A stretch of DNA of 64,000 nt from Fredinandcohnia onubensis (GCF_002734215.1 NZ_NSEB01000014.1:1-64000), one strand, 5' to 3'; positions 45,109 through 54,490 are shown, counted from the first letter of the stretch. Notes: a model not told the origin generated them from the sequence alone. Numbers and translations: made by a program.

Positions 45109-46371
45109 GTGACTTTAGTAAAAGAAAATGTAGATATTAGAAATCAAGCACGTGAAGCAAAAAAAGCGGCTAAACAAGTGGGTATTCTTTCAACTGACGA
45201 TAAAAATAGGGCATTATATATATTAGCTGAACATTTGGAAGCAAGCTTTGAAACCATTTTAGATGCAAATAAGGTTGATTTACAAAAAGGGAAAGACGCC
45301 GGATATACGCCAGCATTCATGGATCGGCTAACCCTTTCAAAGGAACGTATTTTTGATTTTGCAGAGGGACTTCGCCAAGTTGCTGCTTTGGAGGACCCGA
45401 CAGACCAAGTCATCTCAGATTGGACATTAGAAAACGGCCTACAGGTGAAAAAAGTAACCGTACCTTTGGGTGTTATTGGAATGATTTATGAGGCACGACC
45501 AAATGTAACGGTTGATGCAACTGGGCTCGCGTTGAAATCAGGAAACGCGATTATTTTAAAAGGTGGCTCATCAGCGATTCACACAAATAAGGCAATCGTT
45601 GAGGTGATTCAATATGCGCTAGAGCATACGATGATACCAAGGGAAGCGGTTCAGTTTATTGCAAGTACGGATCGAGAAGCTACAGGACAACTTTTTACGA
45701 TGAAGGAATATATTGATGTGCTTATTCCACGCGGCGGGGCCTCTTTGATTCAAACGGTTGTTAAACAAGCGACAGTTCCTGTACTTGAAACAGGTGTTGG
45801 AAACTGCCATGTCTATATTGATGCTGAAGCTGATGTCAATAAGGCATTGCCTATCCTCGTGAATGCAAAAACGGATCGACCGGCTGTTTGTAATGCTGCG
45901 GAAACAGTCCTTATCCATAAGGATTGGTTGCTGAAACATAAGGATGCACTTGTGAAAACATTACAGGAACATTCAATTACAGTGCATGGGGATGAAGAGG
46001 CATTATCAATTATCCCAAACGCTATCCCGGCAGGTGAAGAGGATTGGGCAAATGAATACTTAAGTTTGCATATTGCGATGAAGATTGTTGATGATGTGCA
46101 CGAAGCAATTGACCATATTGAACAGTACGGGACAAAACACTCAGAAGCGATTATTACAGAAAATCAAGAAGTAGCAGATGTGTTCATGAAACTTGTCGAT
46201 GCATCTTCTCTTTATCATAATGCTTCAACTCGATTTACAGATGGTGGAGCCTTAGGGTTTGGAGCGGAGATTGGTATTTCAACACAAAAGCTTCATGCAC
46301 GTGGACCAATGGGACTACCAGCATTAACTACAGTAAAGTTCTTAATGACCGGAAATGGCCAAATAAGATAA
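45109..46371 (+). CDS. proA: Gamma-glutamyl phosphate reductase
   Basis: Reduces glutamyl-5-phosphate to the semialdehyde with NADPH. 420 residues; GVIGMIYEARPNVTVDA, LKSGNAIILKGGSSA and catalytic Cys in DRPAVCNAAET are present. GTG start following GAGGAGG. Terminator downstream. Confidence 0.96.
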   Translation: MTLVKENVDIRNQAREAKKAAKQVGILSTDDKNRALYILAEHLEASFETILDANKVDLQKGKDAGYTPAFMDRLTLSKERIFDFAEGLRQVAALEDPTDQVISDWTLENGLQVKKVTVPLGVIGMIYEARPNVTVDATGLALKSGNAIILKGGSSAIHTNKAIVEVIQYALEHTMIPREAVQFIASTDREATGQLFTMKEYIDVLIPRGGASLIQTVVKQATVPVLETGVGNCHVYIDAEADVNKALPILVNAKTDRPAVCNAAETVLIHKDWLLKHKDALVKTLQEHSITVHGDEEALSIIPNAIPAGEEDWANEYLSLHIAMKIVDDVHEAIDHIEQYGTKHSEAIITENQEVADVFMKLVDASSLYHNASTRFTDGGALGFGAEIGISTQKLHARGPMGLPALTTVKFLMTGNGQIR

Positions 46372-46379
46372 TAGAAACG

Positions 46380-46418
46380 AAACACGACAGAATGCTCAGC
46401 ATCCTGTCGTGTTTTTTG
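46380..46418. terminator. Terminator of proCBA (convergent with the TetR gene)
   Basis: ACACGACAG-AATGCTCAGCATC-CTGTCGTGT stem followed by T6. Confidence 0.9.
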
Positions 46419-46433
46419 ATGTAAGCGACAAAT

Positions 46434-47264
46434 TCATTGTTCCTCAAAATGAGTACTTAGTAAATGAGTGATCCATTTACAATGTGGATGGTTCCGGATG
46501 TTTTCCAAGAGTCCGTTAATAATCGCAGGGCTATATGTTCGTTCATCCACCTGTTCTTTTAATAGCAGCAGGGATTCCTTTTCAATGGAATCCTCCATTT
46601 CTTTTACTTTCTCCTCAATTAACGAAATCATTTGTTCCTTGGTAACCTCACCCTGAGTGGATGATGATTCCATAAGCTCTTTTTTTAGAAAAGGAAGGGT
46701 TATGCCATGAGCTAATAAATCTGTTTTTTCCACTAGGGACTGACAAAGGAGGTCAATATCCAATGGAACAAGCTGATACAAAAAAAGCTCCGAATACATT
46801 CTCATAAAACCTTTTATACAATAGAGTAAGTCGTATTTTATATGCTCCGCTTTTTCTCCATAAATGCGGTCAATCATCATGAGGATCACTGTATTACCTA
46901 GTTTGTCATAATAATGCATTTTAAGAATTAATTTTTCGTTAAGAGACTGAGTATACTCTTTCATTAAGATATTCGCAAAATGTGAGTGTTCTTTAAATGA
47001 CTGGAAACTTACATAATAATATTCAAACAGAAGATTTTCTGTATTCTTTTTATTTCTGACTAAGTGGTCAATATCAGAAAAAATTTGCTCCATAAACTGG
47101 TCGATTAGGGCGATGATTAATTCATCCTTTGACTTAAAGGAGAGGTAGAAAGCTCCCTTTGAAATCCCACACTGATCAGTTATTTGTTGTACGGATGTTG
47201 CCTCAAAACCTTGCTTTGCGAAAAGCTCTAGCGCCTTTTCCATTATAAGTTGTTTTTTCACCAT
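46434..47264 (-). CDS. TetR-family regulator of the adjacent RND pump
   Basis: 276 residues, long for the family. The N-terminal helix-turn-helix (TSVQQITDQCGISKGAFYLSFKSKDELI, about 23-50) is clear; the remainder is a helical ligand domain. Divergent from the RND gene with a shared operator between them, the same arrangement as B. subtilis YerO and YerP (SwrC). Likely represses the pump and perhaps itself. Confidence 0.88.
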   Translation of the reverse strand: MVKKQLIMEKALELFAKQGFEATSVQQITDQCGISKGAFYLSFKSKDELIIALIDQFMEQIFSDIDHLVRNKKNTENLLFEYYYVSFQSFKEHSHFANILMKEYTQSLNEKLILKMHYYDKLGNTVILMMIDRIYGEKAEHIKYDLLYCIKGFMRMYSELFLYQLVPLDIDLLCQSLVEKTDLLAHGITLPFLKKELMESSSTQGEVTKEQMISLIEEKVKEMEDSIEKESLLLLKEQVDERTYSPAIINGLLENIRNHPHCKWITHLLSTHFEEQ

Positions 47265-47291
47265 TTCGTGGTTCTCTCCCGTTTTCTTTCA

Positions 47292-47320
47292 TTGACAAAT
47301 GACTGATTGGTCATTATTAT
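47292..47320 (+). promoter_or_regulatory. RND pump promoter with TetR operator in the spacer
   Basis: TTGACA (47292-47297), 17-bp spacer and TATTAT (47315-47320). The spacer contains ATGAC-TGATTG-GTCAT (47299-47314), an inverted repeat suited to a TetR dimer. Transcription would start near 47327, ruling out a normal leader for the ATG located there. Confidence 0.82.
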
Positions 47321-47362
47321 AAATAAATGGGTTTAATAAGTCAATCTAGGGTAGGTGTAAGT

Positions 47363-50300
47363 GTGAGAGGTATAGCCAACTTTGTATTAAAAAACAAACT
47401 AGCAGTTTGGTTATTAACAATTATTATAACGGTTTCTGGGATTTATTCAGGTACACAAATGAAGACAGAAACGATTCCTGATATATCCATTCCTTTCCTA
47501 ATGGTTATGGATGTATATCCTGGTGCAACTCCTGAACAGGTGATGGAAGATGTCTCGATGCCAATTGAAAAAGCAGTCGAGGGACTGGATGGGGTTAAAT
47601 CGGTTTATTCCAATTCCTATTCGAACATGGCTAATATTCAAGTTGAATATGAGTATGGCGAGGATATGGACGAGGCAAAGCGTGCCCTACAATCTGCGTT
47701 AGACGCAGTTACATTGCCAGAAGCTGCACAAGAGCCTGTTATTACGGCAATTAGCATGAATATGATGCCGGTTGTGGCATTAAGTGTAAGTAGTACAACA
47801 GAAGATATTGTGGAATTAACTTCAACAGTTGAAGACGTTATACTTCCAAAGATTGAAAAGCTTGATGGGGTTGGTTCTGCAACGATCACAGGTCAGCATA
47901 TTGAGGAAGTACAACTTACTTATAACACTAAAAAAATGGCTGAGCTTGACTTAACAGAGGATACAGTCAAACAGATGATCCAAGCAAGTGATATGTCAGT
48001 ATCACTAGGACTTTTTGAATTTAAAGAAGGTGAACAGGCTGTTGCGATTGACGGAAAGTTCATGACAGCAGATGAGTTAAAGGAAATGTTAATTCCTGTT
48101 ACACCTACTGAAAATAATCCACAGCCATTCGTGAAGCTTGGTGATATTGCTACAATTGAAGAAGTAGGACGCGTTCAATCCGTATCTCGTACGAACGGAA
48201 AAGACGCTATTGCCATTCAAATTGTTAAAGAGCAACAAGCAAACACAGTGGATGTGGTAAACGAAGTAAAGGATCTTATTGATGACGAGCAGGAAAGAGT
48301 TGAAGGGCTCGTTATTGATGTTTCACTAGACCAAGGAGAGCCAATTGAAAAATCTGTTGCAACAATGGTAGAAAAAGCACTATTTGGTGGCTTAATCGCG
48401 GTCTTAATTATCCTTCTTTTCCTTCGTAATTTTAGATCAACAATTATCTCAATTGTTTCGATTCCAGTTTCCATTTTTATGGCATTATTGCTACTGAAGT
48501 GGATGGATATTACGTTAAACTTAATGACATTAGGAGCAGTTACAGTTGCAATTGGACGTGTAATTGATGACTCTATTGTCGTTGTTGAAAATATTTATCG
48601 AAGACTACATTTAAAAGAAGAAAAGCTAAATGGTCGTGCCTTAATTCGTGAAGCAACGCTTGAAATGTTCAAGCCGATCCTCTCCTCCACATTAGTTACG
48701 GTTGCGGTATTTGCACCGTTAATTTTTGTAGGTGGCATGGTTGGAGAATTGTTCATGCCGTTCGCATTAACAATGACTTTTGCTTTAGGGGCTTCTTTAC
48801 TAGTTGCGATTACAATCGTTCCAGCTTTATCACATACGTTATTTAAGAAACAGCTCTATGTGGAAAAAACAGAGTCAAAGCATAAAGAAGTAGGTAAACT
48901 TGCAAACTGGTATAAAGGTATTTTAAATTGGTCGCTAAATCACAAAATTATTGTGTCAGTACTGTCCGTATTATTATTAGTCGGTAGCTTAGCATTAACA
49001 CCGCTTATTGGTTTTAGTTTTATGGGTAGTGAAGAAGAAAAGGTAATGTATCTAACTTACACACCAGGTACTGGTGAGTTAAAGGATGAAACCTTAGATA
49101 ATGTTGCAGCAGTTGAAGAAGAGCTATTAAAACGAGAAGATATTGATATTCTTCAGGTTTCTGTTACGGAAAGCGGCGACCCAATGGCAGCGATGATGGG
49201 AGGCGGCGGTGACGGTGCGCTCATGTACCTCATTTTTGATCCAGAAATGGATAACTTCCCAGAAGTCCGCGAAGAAGTCGAAGAGTATGTGTTTAATATT
49301 GGCCAATCAGGTGAGTGGAAGAGCCAGAATTTCTCTTCTATGTCAATGAGCACAAACGAAGTAAGTTATACATTATACAGTGAAGATTTAGATAAGCTTT
49401 ATGATGCGGTTGATATGGTTGAAGGCGTCATGAAAGATGCAGACGGCTTAGAGGATGTATCGTCAAGTGCTGAGGATGCATATGTAGAATACACATTCAA
49501 TGTTGAGCAGGATGAATTATTACAATATGGACTTACAACTGGTCAAATTGTGATGATGCTAAATCCAGACCGCTCACAAGAAGTTATCACTACTGTTGAA
49601 AAAGACGGAAATACATTAGAGGTTGTTGTCCAGCAGGAAGAAGTAGCTACACCTGAGTCAATAGACGATCTTCTTGCAACACAAGTACCTACAGCAATGG
49701 GTACAGCTTTGCCTCTATCTGATTTAGTAACGGTTAAAGAAGGTACAGCCTTAAATACACTTGCTCGTAGTAAAGGTGAGTACTATGCTTCCGTTTCAGG
49801 AACTATTATTGGCGATGATATTTCAAAAGTAACAGCTAAAGTTGGAGAAGAAGTTGATGAGCTAGACCTTCCAAAAGGCGTAACACTTGATATTGCTGGT
49901 GTTCAAGCAGACATGGTTGAAACATTTACTCAACTAGGTCTTGCAATGCTCGCAGCGATTGCCATTGTGTACTTCATCCTTGTTGTAACATTTGGTGAAG
50001 GAGTTGCACCATTCGCAATTCTATTCTCCCTTCCATTTGCAATTATTGGTTCGTTTGTTGGATTATTGATAGCAGACGAAACCATTTCGGTATCGGTTAT
50101 GATGGGTCTGTTGATGTTGATCGGTATAGTGGTTACAAACGCCATCGTTCTAGTAGACCGAATCATTCATATGGAACGTGATGGATTAACAATGCGTGAA
50201 GCTGTTCTTGAAGCTGGTGCAACACGTTTACGTCCAATCTTAATGACGGCAATTGCCACAATGGGTGCGTTAATTCCGTTATTATTTGGCGAAGGTGGCG

Positions 50301-50446
50301 GAGGTTTAATTTCGAAAGGGCTTGGTATTACCGTTATCGGTGGACTCGCTAGTTCGACTCTATTAACACTTTTAGTCGTGCCAATCGTCTATGAAATTTT
50401 GTCTAAAATCTTTAAGAAAGACCGTAAAAACATTCAAGAAAACTAA
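47363..50446 (+). CDS. swrC: RND-family efflux transporter, SwrC/AcrB-like
   Basis: Proton-driven exporter of the RND superfamily; B. subtilis SwrC exports surfactin and is needed for swarming. About 1027 residues, with twelve membrane helices in two halves and large extracytoplasmic loops. VAIGRVIDDSIVVVENIYRR in helix 4 carries the proton-relay Asp pair; GATRLRPILMTAI occurs in the second half. GTG 47363 has GGGTAGGTG upstream; ATG 47327 falls at the predicted transcription start. No membrane-fusion partner is encoded next to it. Confidence 0.92.
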   Translation: MRGIANFVLKNKLAVWLLTIIITVSGIYSGTQMKTETIPDISIPFLMVMDVYPGATPEQVMEDVSMPIEKAVEGLDGVKSVYSNSYSNMANIQVEYEYGEDMDEAKRALQSALDAVTLPEAAQEPVITAISMNMMPVVALSVSSTTEDIVELTSTVEDVILPKIEKLDGVGSATITGQHIEEVQLTYNTKKMAELDLTEDTVKQMIQASDMSVSLGLFEFKEGEQAVAIDGKFMTADELKEMLIPVTPTENNPQPFVKLGDIATIEEVGRVQSVSRTNGKDAIAIQIVKEQQANTVDVVNEVKDLIDDEQERVEGLVIDVSLDQGEPIEKSVATMVEKALFGGLIAVLIILLFLRNFRSTIISIVSIPVSIFMALLLLKWMDITLNLMTLGAVTVAIGRVIDDSIVVVENIYRRLHLKEEKLNGRALIREATLEMFKPILSSTLVTVAVFAPLIFVGGMVGELFMPFALTMTFALGASLLVAITIVPALSHTLFKKQLYVEKTESKHKEVGKLANWYKGILNWSLNHKIIVSVLSVLLLVGSLALTPLIGFSFMGSEEEKVMYLTYTPGTGELKDETLDNVAAVEEELLKREDIDILQVSVTESGDPMAAMMGGGGDGALMYLIFDPEMDNFPEVREEVEEYVFNIGQSGEWKSQNFSSMSMSTNEVSYTLYSEDLDKLYDAVDMVEGVMKDADGLEDVSSSAEDAYVEYTFNVEQDELLQYGLTTGQIVMMLNPDRSQEVITTVEKDGNTLEVVVQQEEVATPESIDDLLATQVPTAMGTALPLSDLVTVKEGTALNTLARSKGEYYASVSGTIIGDDISKVTAKVGEEVDELDLPKGVTLDIAGVQADMVETFTQLGLAMLAAIAIVYFILVVTFGEGVAPFAILFSLPFAIIGSFVGLLIADETISVSVMMGLLMLIGIVVTNAIVLVDRIIHMERDGLTMREAVLEAGATRLRPILMTAIATMGALIPLLFGEGGGGLISKGLGITVIGGLASSTLLTLLVVPIVYEILSKIFKKDRKNIQEN

Positions 50447-50452
50447 TTCTTT

Positions 50453-50492
50453 TGGCCCTACAAGGTTAAACATATCTTGTGGGGCTTTTTGT
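50453..50492 (+). terminator. Terminator of the RND gene
   Basis: GGCCCTACAAG / CTTGTGGGGCT stem then T5. Confidence 0.88.
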
Positions 50493-50540
50493 TTTGAAAG
50501 TCATTTTGTGTTCGGTTAAAAAGTTTTTTTTGAATATGTG

Positions 50541-50571
50541 TTGACCTTGACGTTGCGTAAAGGTGTAAATT
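50541..50571 (+). promoter_or_regulatory. MerR-type promoter with 19-bp spacer
   Basis: TTGACC (50541-50546) and TAAATT (50566-50571) are 19 bp apart, the elongated spacing typical of MerR-activated promoters. ACCTT-GACGTTGCGTA-AAGGT (50544-50564) is an inverted repeat inside it. It implies autoregulation by the downstream gene product. Confidence 0.82.
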
Positions 50572-50593
50572 GAAATTATCAGGGGGTGATGAG

Positions 50594-51361
50594 GTGGAGT
50601 ATACGGTCCAAAAGCTAGCGAAACTAGCAGGAGTAAGCACAAGAACTTTAAGGTACTACGATGAAATTGAGATTCTTAAGCCGGCAAGAATCAATTCATC
50701 GGGCTACCGAATTTATGGAAAAAATGAAGTCAATCGTCTTCAACAAATTCTTTTTTACCGTGAACTCGGGGTCAATCTAACAGATATCAAACAAATTATG
50801 ACCAATCCTGCCTTTGATGAATCCAAAGCACTCAAAGAACATCGAGAGCAGCTCCTTGATAAACGAAAACAAATCGATCTACTCATTGCCAATGTCGATA
50901 AAACCATTGCGCAAAAAGAAGGGAGAGGTATTATGTCTGATCAAGAAAAATTTGAAGGCTTTAAAAAGAAAGCCCTCGAAGAAAATGAGAAAAAATATGG
51001 AAACGAAATCCGTGAAAAATATGGCGATGAAACAGTTAAACAATCAAACGAGAAATTCATGAATATGTCTAAAGAGGACCATGAGGCGGTGACCCGTCTT
51101 TCTGAGGAATTAATGGAGACCTTAAGTGATGCGATGAAGACTGGCGATCCAGCTGGAGAACTCGGCCAGAAAGCGGCTGAACTGCATAAGCAGTGGATCA
51201 AGTATTTTTGGCCACAATATAGCAAAGAAGCGCATGCGGGCTTGGCACAAATGTATGTCGATGACGAGAGATTCACAGCTTATTATGACAAGCAACAGCC
51301 AGGAACTGCAGAATTCTTGAGAGATGCGATATTTGTGTACACAGGGCAAAAGACTGAATAA
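50594..51361 (+). CDS. MerR-family regulator with TipAS domain
   Basis: 255 residues. MerR helix-turn-helix (YTVQKLAKLAGVSTRTLRYYDEI, about 3-26), dimerisation coiled coil (about 75-110), then a TipAS antibiotic-recognition domain (about 130-255; SKEAHAGLAQMYVDDERFTAYYDKQQPGTAEFLRDAI). TipAL and Mta of this family bind thiopeptides or other drugs and activate efflux genes. GTG start with AGGGGG. The promoter's 19-bp spacer supports autoactivation. Confidence 0.92.
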   Translation: MEYTVQKLAKLAGVSTRTLRYYDEIEILKPARINSSGYRIYGKNEVNRLQQILFYRELGVNLTDIKQIMTNPAFDESKALKEHREQLLDKRKQIDLLIANVDKTIAQKEGRGIMSDQEKFEGFKKKALEENEKKYGNEIREKYGDETVKQSNEKFMNMSKEDHEAVTRLSEELMETLSDAMKTGDPAGELGQKAAELHKQWIKYFWPQYSKEAHAGLAQMYVDDERFTAYYDKQQPGTAEFLRDAIFVYTGQKTE

Positions 51362-51378
51362 GGTGACTGAGTATTTTA

Positions 51379-51410
51379 GGGGCGAGACCATTGGATCTTG
51401 CCCTTTTTTT
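51379..51410 (+). terminator. Terminator of the MerR-TipAS gene
   Basis: GGGCGAGA / TCTTGCCC stem followed by T7. Confidence 0.85.
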
Positions 51411-51538
51411 GTTCTGGGCGAGGATTAGTTCAGTTCGTACGTGGTCGCAGAAGAATTCGATTAGGAGTTTTCTGAATGTAGTGTTGTACTTGGACAGAGA
51501 TGTGGGGATTAACAGTGTTGTATTCGAACAAAACAATA

Positions 51539-52079
51539 ATTGCGACAAAGGAGTGGGAAAGCAGTGGAGGAGAGTCAGAATGCAGTGTTGATTGCGACTA
51601 AGGGAGTGAGAAATCAGTAGAGGAGAGTCAGAATAGAGTGGTGATTGGGACAGAGGGAGTGGGGAATCAGTAGAGGAGAGTCAGAAAAGAGTGCTGATTG
51701 CGACAAAGGGAGTGGGAAATCAGCAGAGGGGAGTCGGAATGCAGTGCTGATTGCGACAAAGGGAGTAGAAATCAGCGGAGGAGAGTCAGAATGCAGTGCT
51801 GATTGCGACAAAGGGAGTGGGAAATCAGTAGAGGAGAGTCAGAATGCAGTGCTGATTGCGACAAAGGGAGTGGGAAATCAGTAGAGGAGGGTCAGAATGC
51901 AGTGCTGATTGCGACAAAGAGAGTGGTAAATCAGCAGAGGAGAGTCAGAAAAGAGTGCTGTTTGCGACAGAGAGAGTGGGAGATCAGTAGAGGAGAGTCA
52001 GAAAAGAGTGCTGATTGGTACAAAGAGAGTGGGAGATCAGCACAAGTGAGTCAAAATGCAGTGCTGATTGCGACAAAAC
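51539..52079. repeat. Minisatellite: ten tandem copies of a 52-53 bp unit plus a partial copy
   Basis: Units start with ATTGCGACAAAGGGAGTGGG, continue with AAATCAGTAGAGGAGAGTCA and end GAATGCAGTGCTG. Eight are 53 bp and two 52 bp; a partial eleventh begins at 52067. Older decayed units appear upstream (about 51470-51538). Unit length is not a multiple of three, so no repeat protein is encoded; apparent frames over it are shadows. No spacers, so it is not a CRISPR. Confidence 0.95.
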
Positions 52080-52156
52080 TTTGGAAATAAAGTAATTACT
52101 ACCACAATTTTACTTATTTATATTACAATAGAATGTAAGGGATTACACGAGGTGAA

Positions 52157-52177
52157 GGGGACAGGAATGCTTGTCCC
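52157..52177. repeat. GGGAC/GTCCC short palindrome
   Basis: GGGGACAGGAATGCTTGTCCC, a shortened relative of the dispersed repeat, placed ahead of the prolyl hydroxylase gene. Confidence 0.6.
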
Positions 52178-52213
52178 AATCGCTCAATCTAGGGCTATAA
52201 AGGAGAGGTAGAA

Positions 52214-53113
52214 ATGGAGAAAGTGAATAAAATTCCAGGTGCACTCATGGATTGGATTATTAAAACGTTAAACAGTGGCGTTAACCCTGAAGCGATTGTC
52301 GATGCAATGATTCGAAAAGGCTATGACCCTAAATTATCATATACCACTCTGTTTCGAATCGTTGGAAATAAACCAATAAACACACCAGGTGTGCATGCTC
52401 CATATGAATATGAACAGCCCGAAATTGCGAAAAAGGGAAGTGTTTTACACACAAGTGACCGTGAAATTAAGGTCCTCTCAAAAGTAGAAAAGCCTTTTAT
52501 TTTACATTTAGATAACTTCCTAAGTTATGAGGAATGTGACCAGTTGATTGAAATATCACGAAGCCGCCTTAAGCCTTCAACTGTCATTGACCCGAAGACT
52601 GGTGAAGAAAAAGCAGCTACTGGTCGAACTAGCAAAGGTATGTATTTTTATCTGCGAGAAAATGAGTTTATTAAGAAAGTAGAAAATAGAATTGCGGAAT
52701 TAACGGAGTTTCCGATTGAAAATGGAGAAGGGCTCCAGGTATTGAATTATGAAATTGGTGAGGAATACAAAAGTCATTTTGACTATTTTCCACCAAGTAA
52801 GGTAGACCCTGATAAAGGTGGTCAGCGGGTGGGAACATTCCTCATCTATTTAAACGATGTACCTGCAGGGGGAGAGACTGTTTTTCCTAAAGCAGGCGTT
52901 TCGATTGTTCCGAAGAAAGGATCTGCTGTCTATTTTCAGTACGGAAATAGTAAGGGCGAGGTAGACCGGATGTCCCTTCATTCGAGTATTCCTGTATCTG
53001 AAGGTGAAAAATGGGTTGCGACGAAATGGATTCGCCAAGGGAATATCTACCCCGCATTAACGGGCAATAAACCTCTCTTTGCTCAAAACTTAAGTGAGCA
53101 CGAAGAAATTTAG
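52214..53113 (+). CDS. Prolyl 4-hydroxylase-type 2-oxoglutarate/Fe(II) oxygenase with repeat-derived C terminus
   Basis: 299 residues. Catalytic core about 90-279: iron ligands His188-x-Asp190 (KSHFDYF) and His256 (SLHSS), 2-oxoglutarate-binding Lys266 (EKWVATKW). This matches the B. anthracis collagen-type P4H, which is about 80 residues shorter at the N terminus. Residues 1-85 form an extra, mostly helical N-terminal region of unknown role (LMDWIIKTLNSGVNPEAIVDAM). Residues 280-299 are encoded by the dispersed repeat at 53050-53268, so the original C terminus probably ended near GNIY. Hydroxylation target unknown. Confidence 0.9.
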   Translation: MEKVNKIPGALMDWIIKTLNSGVNPEAIVDAMIRKGYDPKLSYTTLFRIVGNKPINTPGVHAPYEYEQPEIAKKGSVLHTSDREIKVLSKVEKPFILHLDNFLSYEECDQLIEISRSRLKPSTVIDPKTGEEKAATGRTSKGMYFYLRENEFIKKVENRIAELTEFPIENGEGLQVLNYEIGEEYKSHFDYFPPSKVDPDKGGQRVGTFLIYLNDVPAGGETVFPKAGVSIVPKKGSAVYFQYGNSKGEVDRMSLHSSIPVSEGEKWVATKWIRQGNIYPALTGNKPLFAQNLSEHEEI

Positions 53114-53268
53114 GTGTGGGGATAACTGCCCGTAAAAGCCCGATCATTGAACAAAGACTAAGAGCGCCACGTCCTGTGGCAACGTCTTTGTGACACACAT
53201 CCTATGTGCCTCAACTAACAATCAGTGGAGGATGAAGTAAACCACCACTGATTGAAGTTTCACTTTAT
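53050..53268 (-). repeat. Structured dispersed repeat, copy 1 (inverted relative to copy 2)
   Basis: About 219 bp matching 57119-57327 in the opposite orientation. Sense strand (minus): stem CAATCAGTGG/CCACTGATTG, hairpin CACAT-AGG-ATGTG, hairpin GCCAC-AGGAC-GTGGC enclosed by ACAAAGAC/GTCTTTGT, tail CGGGCTTTTACGGGCAGT, and a terminal CCCGTTAATGCGGG palindrome. The last part overlaps the 3' end of the prolyl hydroxylase gene. Confidence 0.93.
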
Positions 53269-53408
53269 AGGCACTAAACGAAATGCATTCAATTAGAATT
53301 GTCACTGTAATCATGATATAGTTAAACTAATAAAATTAAGTAAGCTGAAATTAAGATTTTGAAAATACTAAAGTCAAGTGTGTCAGTGCATAGAAAGGTG
53401 TGTGAACT

Positions 53409-53894
53409 TTGGATAAAGTACAAACTTTTAAAGACGTCATGGGGAATTATCCGACGGGTGTAACGGTTGTAACGACGACTGATGAAAATGGAGTACCACT
53501 TGGTCTCACAGTAAACTCATTTGCCTCTGTTTCATTAGATCCAACATTGATTTTATGGTCAATTGATAAGCGAGTGTCCACTTACGATATTTTTACAAAT
53601 GCCGATAAATTTGCGGTTCACGTATTAGCTGGGGACCAAGGGGATATTTGTGCTCTTTTTGCAAGCAAGGGAACAGATCGATTTGGTAATTGTGAATGGG
53701 AAATGTCTGATAACAATCTTCCAATCCTTAAGGGAACTGCGGGAGTATTACATTGTAAAACCCATAAGACGATTGAAGCGGGTGACCATACAATTCTAAT
53801 CGGTGAAGTGGTAGAGATTGAAAATTATAGTAAGCCACCACTTCTTTATCACAACCGTAAATTCGGCAATATTCCTGATGAATTTTATAAATAA
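53409..53894 (+). CDS. Flavin reductase-like, FMN-binding split barrel
   Basis: 161 residues of the HpaC/DIM6-NTAB family. MGNYPTGVTVVTTTDENGVPLGLTVNSFASVSLDPTL is the classic FMN-binding N-terminal block, and GDHTILIGEVVEIEN with PPLLYHNRKFG closes it. Such proteins supply reduced flavin to monooxygenases or reduce flavins directly. TTG start after AAAGGTGTG. No partner oxygenase adjacent. Confidence 0.92.
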   Translation: MDKVQTFKDVMGNYPTGVTVVTTTDENGVPLGLTVNSFASVSLDPTLILWSIDKRVSTYDIFTNADKFAVHVLAGDQGDICALFASKGTDRFGNCEWEMSDNNLPILKGTAGVLHCKTHKTIEAGDHTILIGEVVEIENYSKPPLLYHNRKFGNIPDEFYK

Positions 53895-53897
53895 TCA

Positions 53898-53934
53898 TTT
53901 GGGTACCTTTCCTTATTTGGAAAGGTATCTTTAA
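53898..53934 (+). terminator. Terminator of the flavin reductase gene
   Basis: GGTACCTTTCC / GGAAAGGTATC stem and a short T-run. Confidence 0.75.
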
Positions 53935-53970
53935 GTTAAAACAACTCTTAAATGAAGCGAGTGGCTTTAT

Positions 53971-54462
53971 GTGAAACTCATGTCAACATTTATGGATAGT
54001 TTGCGTTTGCCGAATAAGGCAGCAATGAAGCGACTGAATAGGTTGGAAATGAGGAATACGATCCTTTTCCTTCTTTTATTATTGTTTATTGTCGCACTTC
54101 CTATTGAAATTAACTTACTTTTGGACGACTCCTATAAGGACAGCGGTATTCCTCAAAATATTTATATCATTCAAGTCCTCCTTTTTTACCCATTTTTAAT
54201 GCTATTTTTAGGAATCGCAGGGATTTCCGCTTTAGCAGGAGCGGGTGTAGGAGTCAGTAAGGTTACACATCGCCATTTAAAATTTCAATTTCTGTGGAAG
54301 ATGTGTGCGTTTGCGTTAACAAAACCAATTATCATTTTTGCGGTTGCCAATATCCTGATTGGTACCCATTGGATTGTGAATACCATTATATTTATTTTGT
54401 TATTTTACACGATTCTACGGATGATTTTTCATTATCCGAGTCGAGTGAAGAAACATACGTAA
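53971..54462 (+). CDS. Membrane protein of unknown function
   Basis: 163 residues with four hydrophobic segments (about 30-50, 68-95, 110-130, 132-150) and a basic C terminus (PSRVKKHT). GTG at 53971 or ATG at 53980; neither has a strong ribosome binding site. A glycine/alanine-rich stretch (ISALAGAGVGVSK) follows the second helix. No family recognised. Own terminator follows. Confidence 0.72.
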   Translation: MKLMSTFMDSLRLPNKAAMKRLNRLEMRNTILFLLLLLFIVALPIEINLLLDDSYKDSGIPQNIYIIQVLLFYPFLMLFLGIAGISALAGAGVGVSKVTHRHLKFQFLWKMCAFALTKPIIIFAVANILIGTHWIVNTIIFILLFYTILRMIFHYPSRVKKHT

Positions 54463-54490
54463 AAAGAATCGGTGTGCCGGTTCTTTTTTT
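54463..54490 (+). terminator. Terminator after the membrane protein gene
   Basis: AAGAATCGG / CCGGTTCTT stem with T7. Confidence 0.88.

Noticed and set aside
51539..52090. Tandem repeat considered as CRISPR array or repeat protein
   Set aside because: There are no unique spacers, and the 53-bp period is not divisible by three, so reading frames shift from unit to unit.
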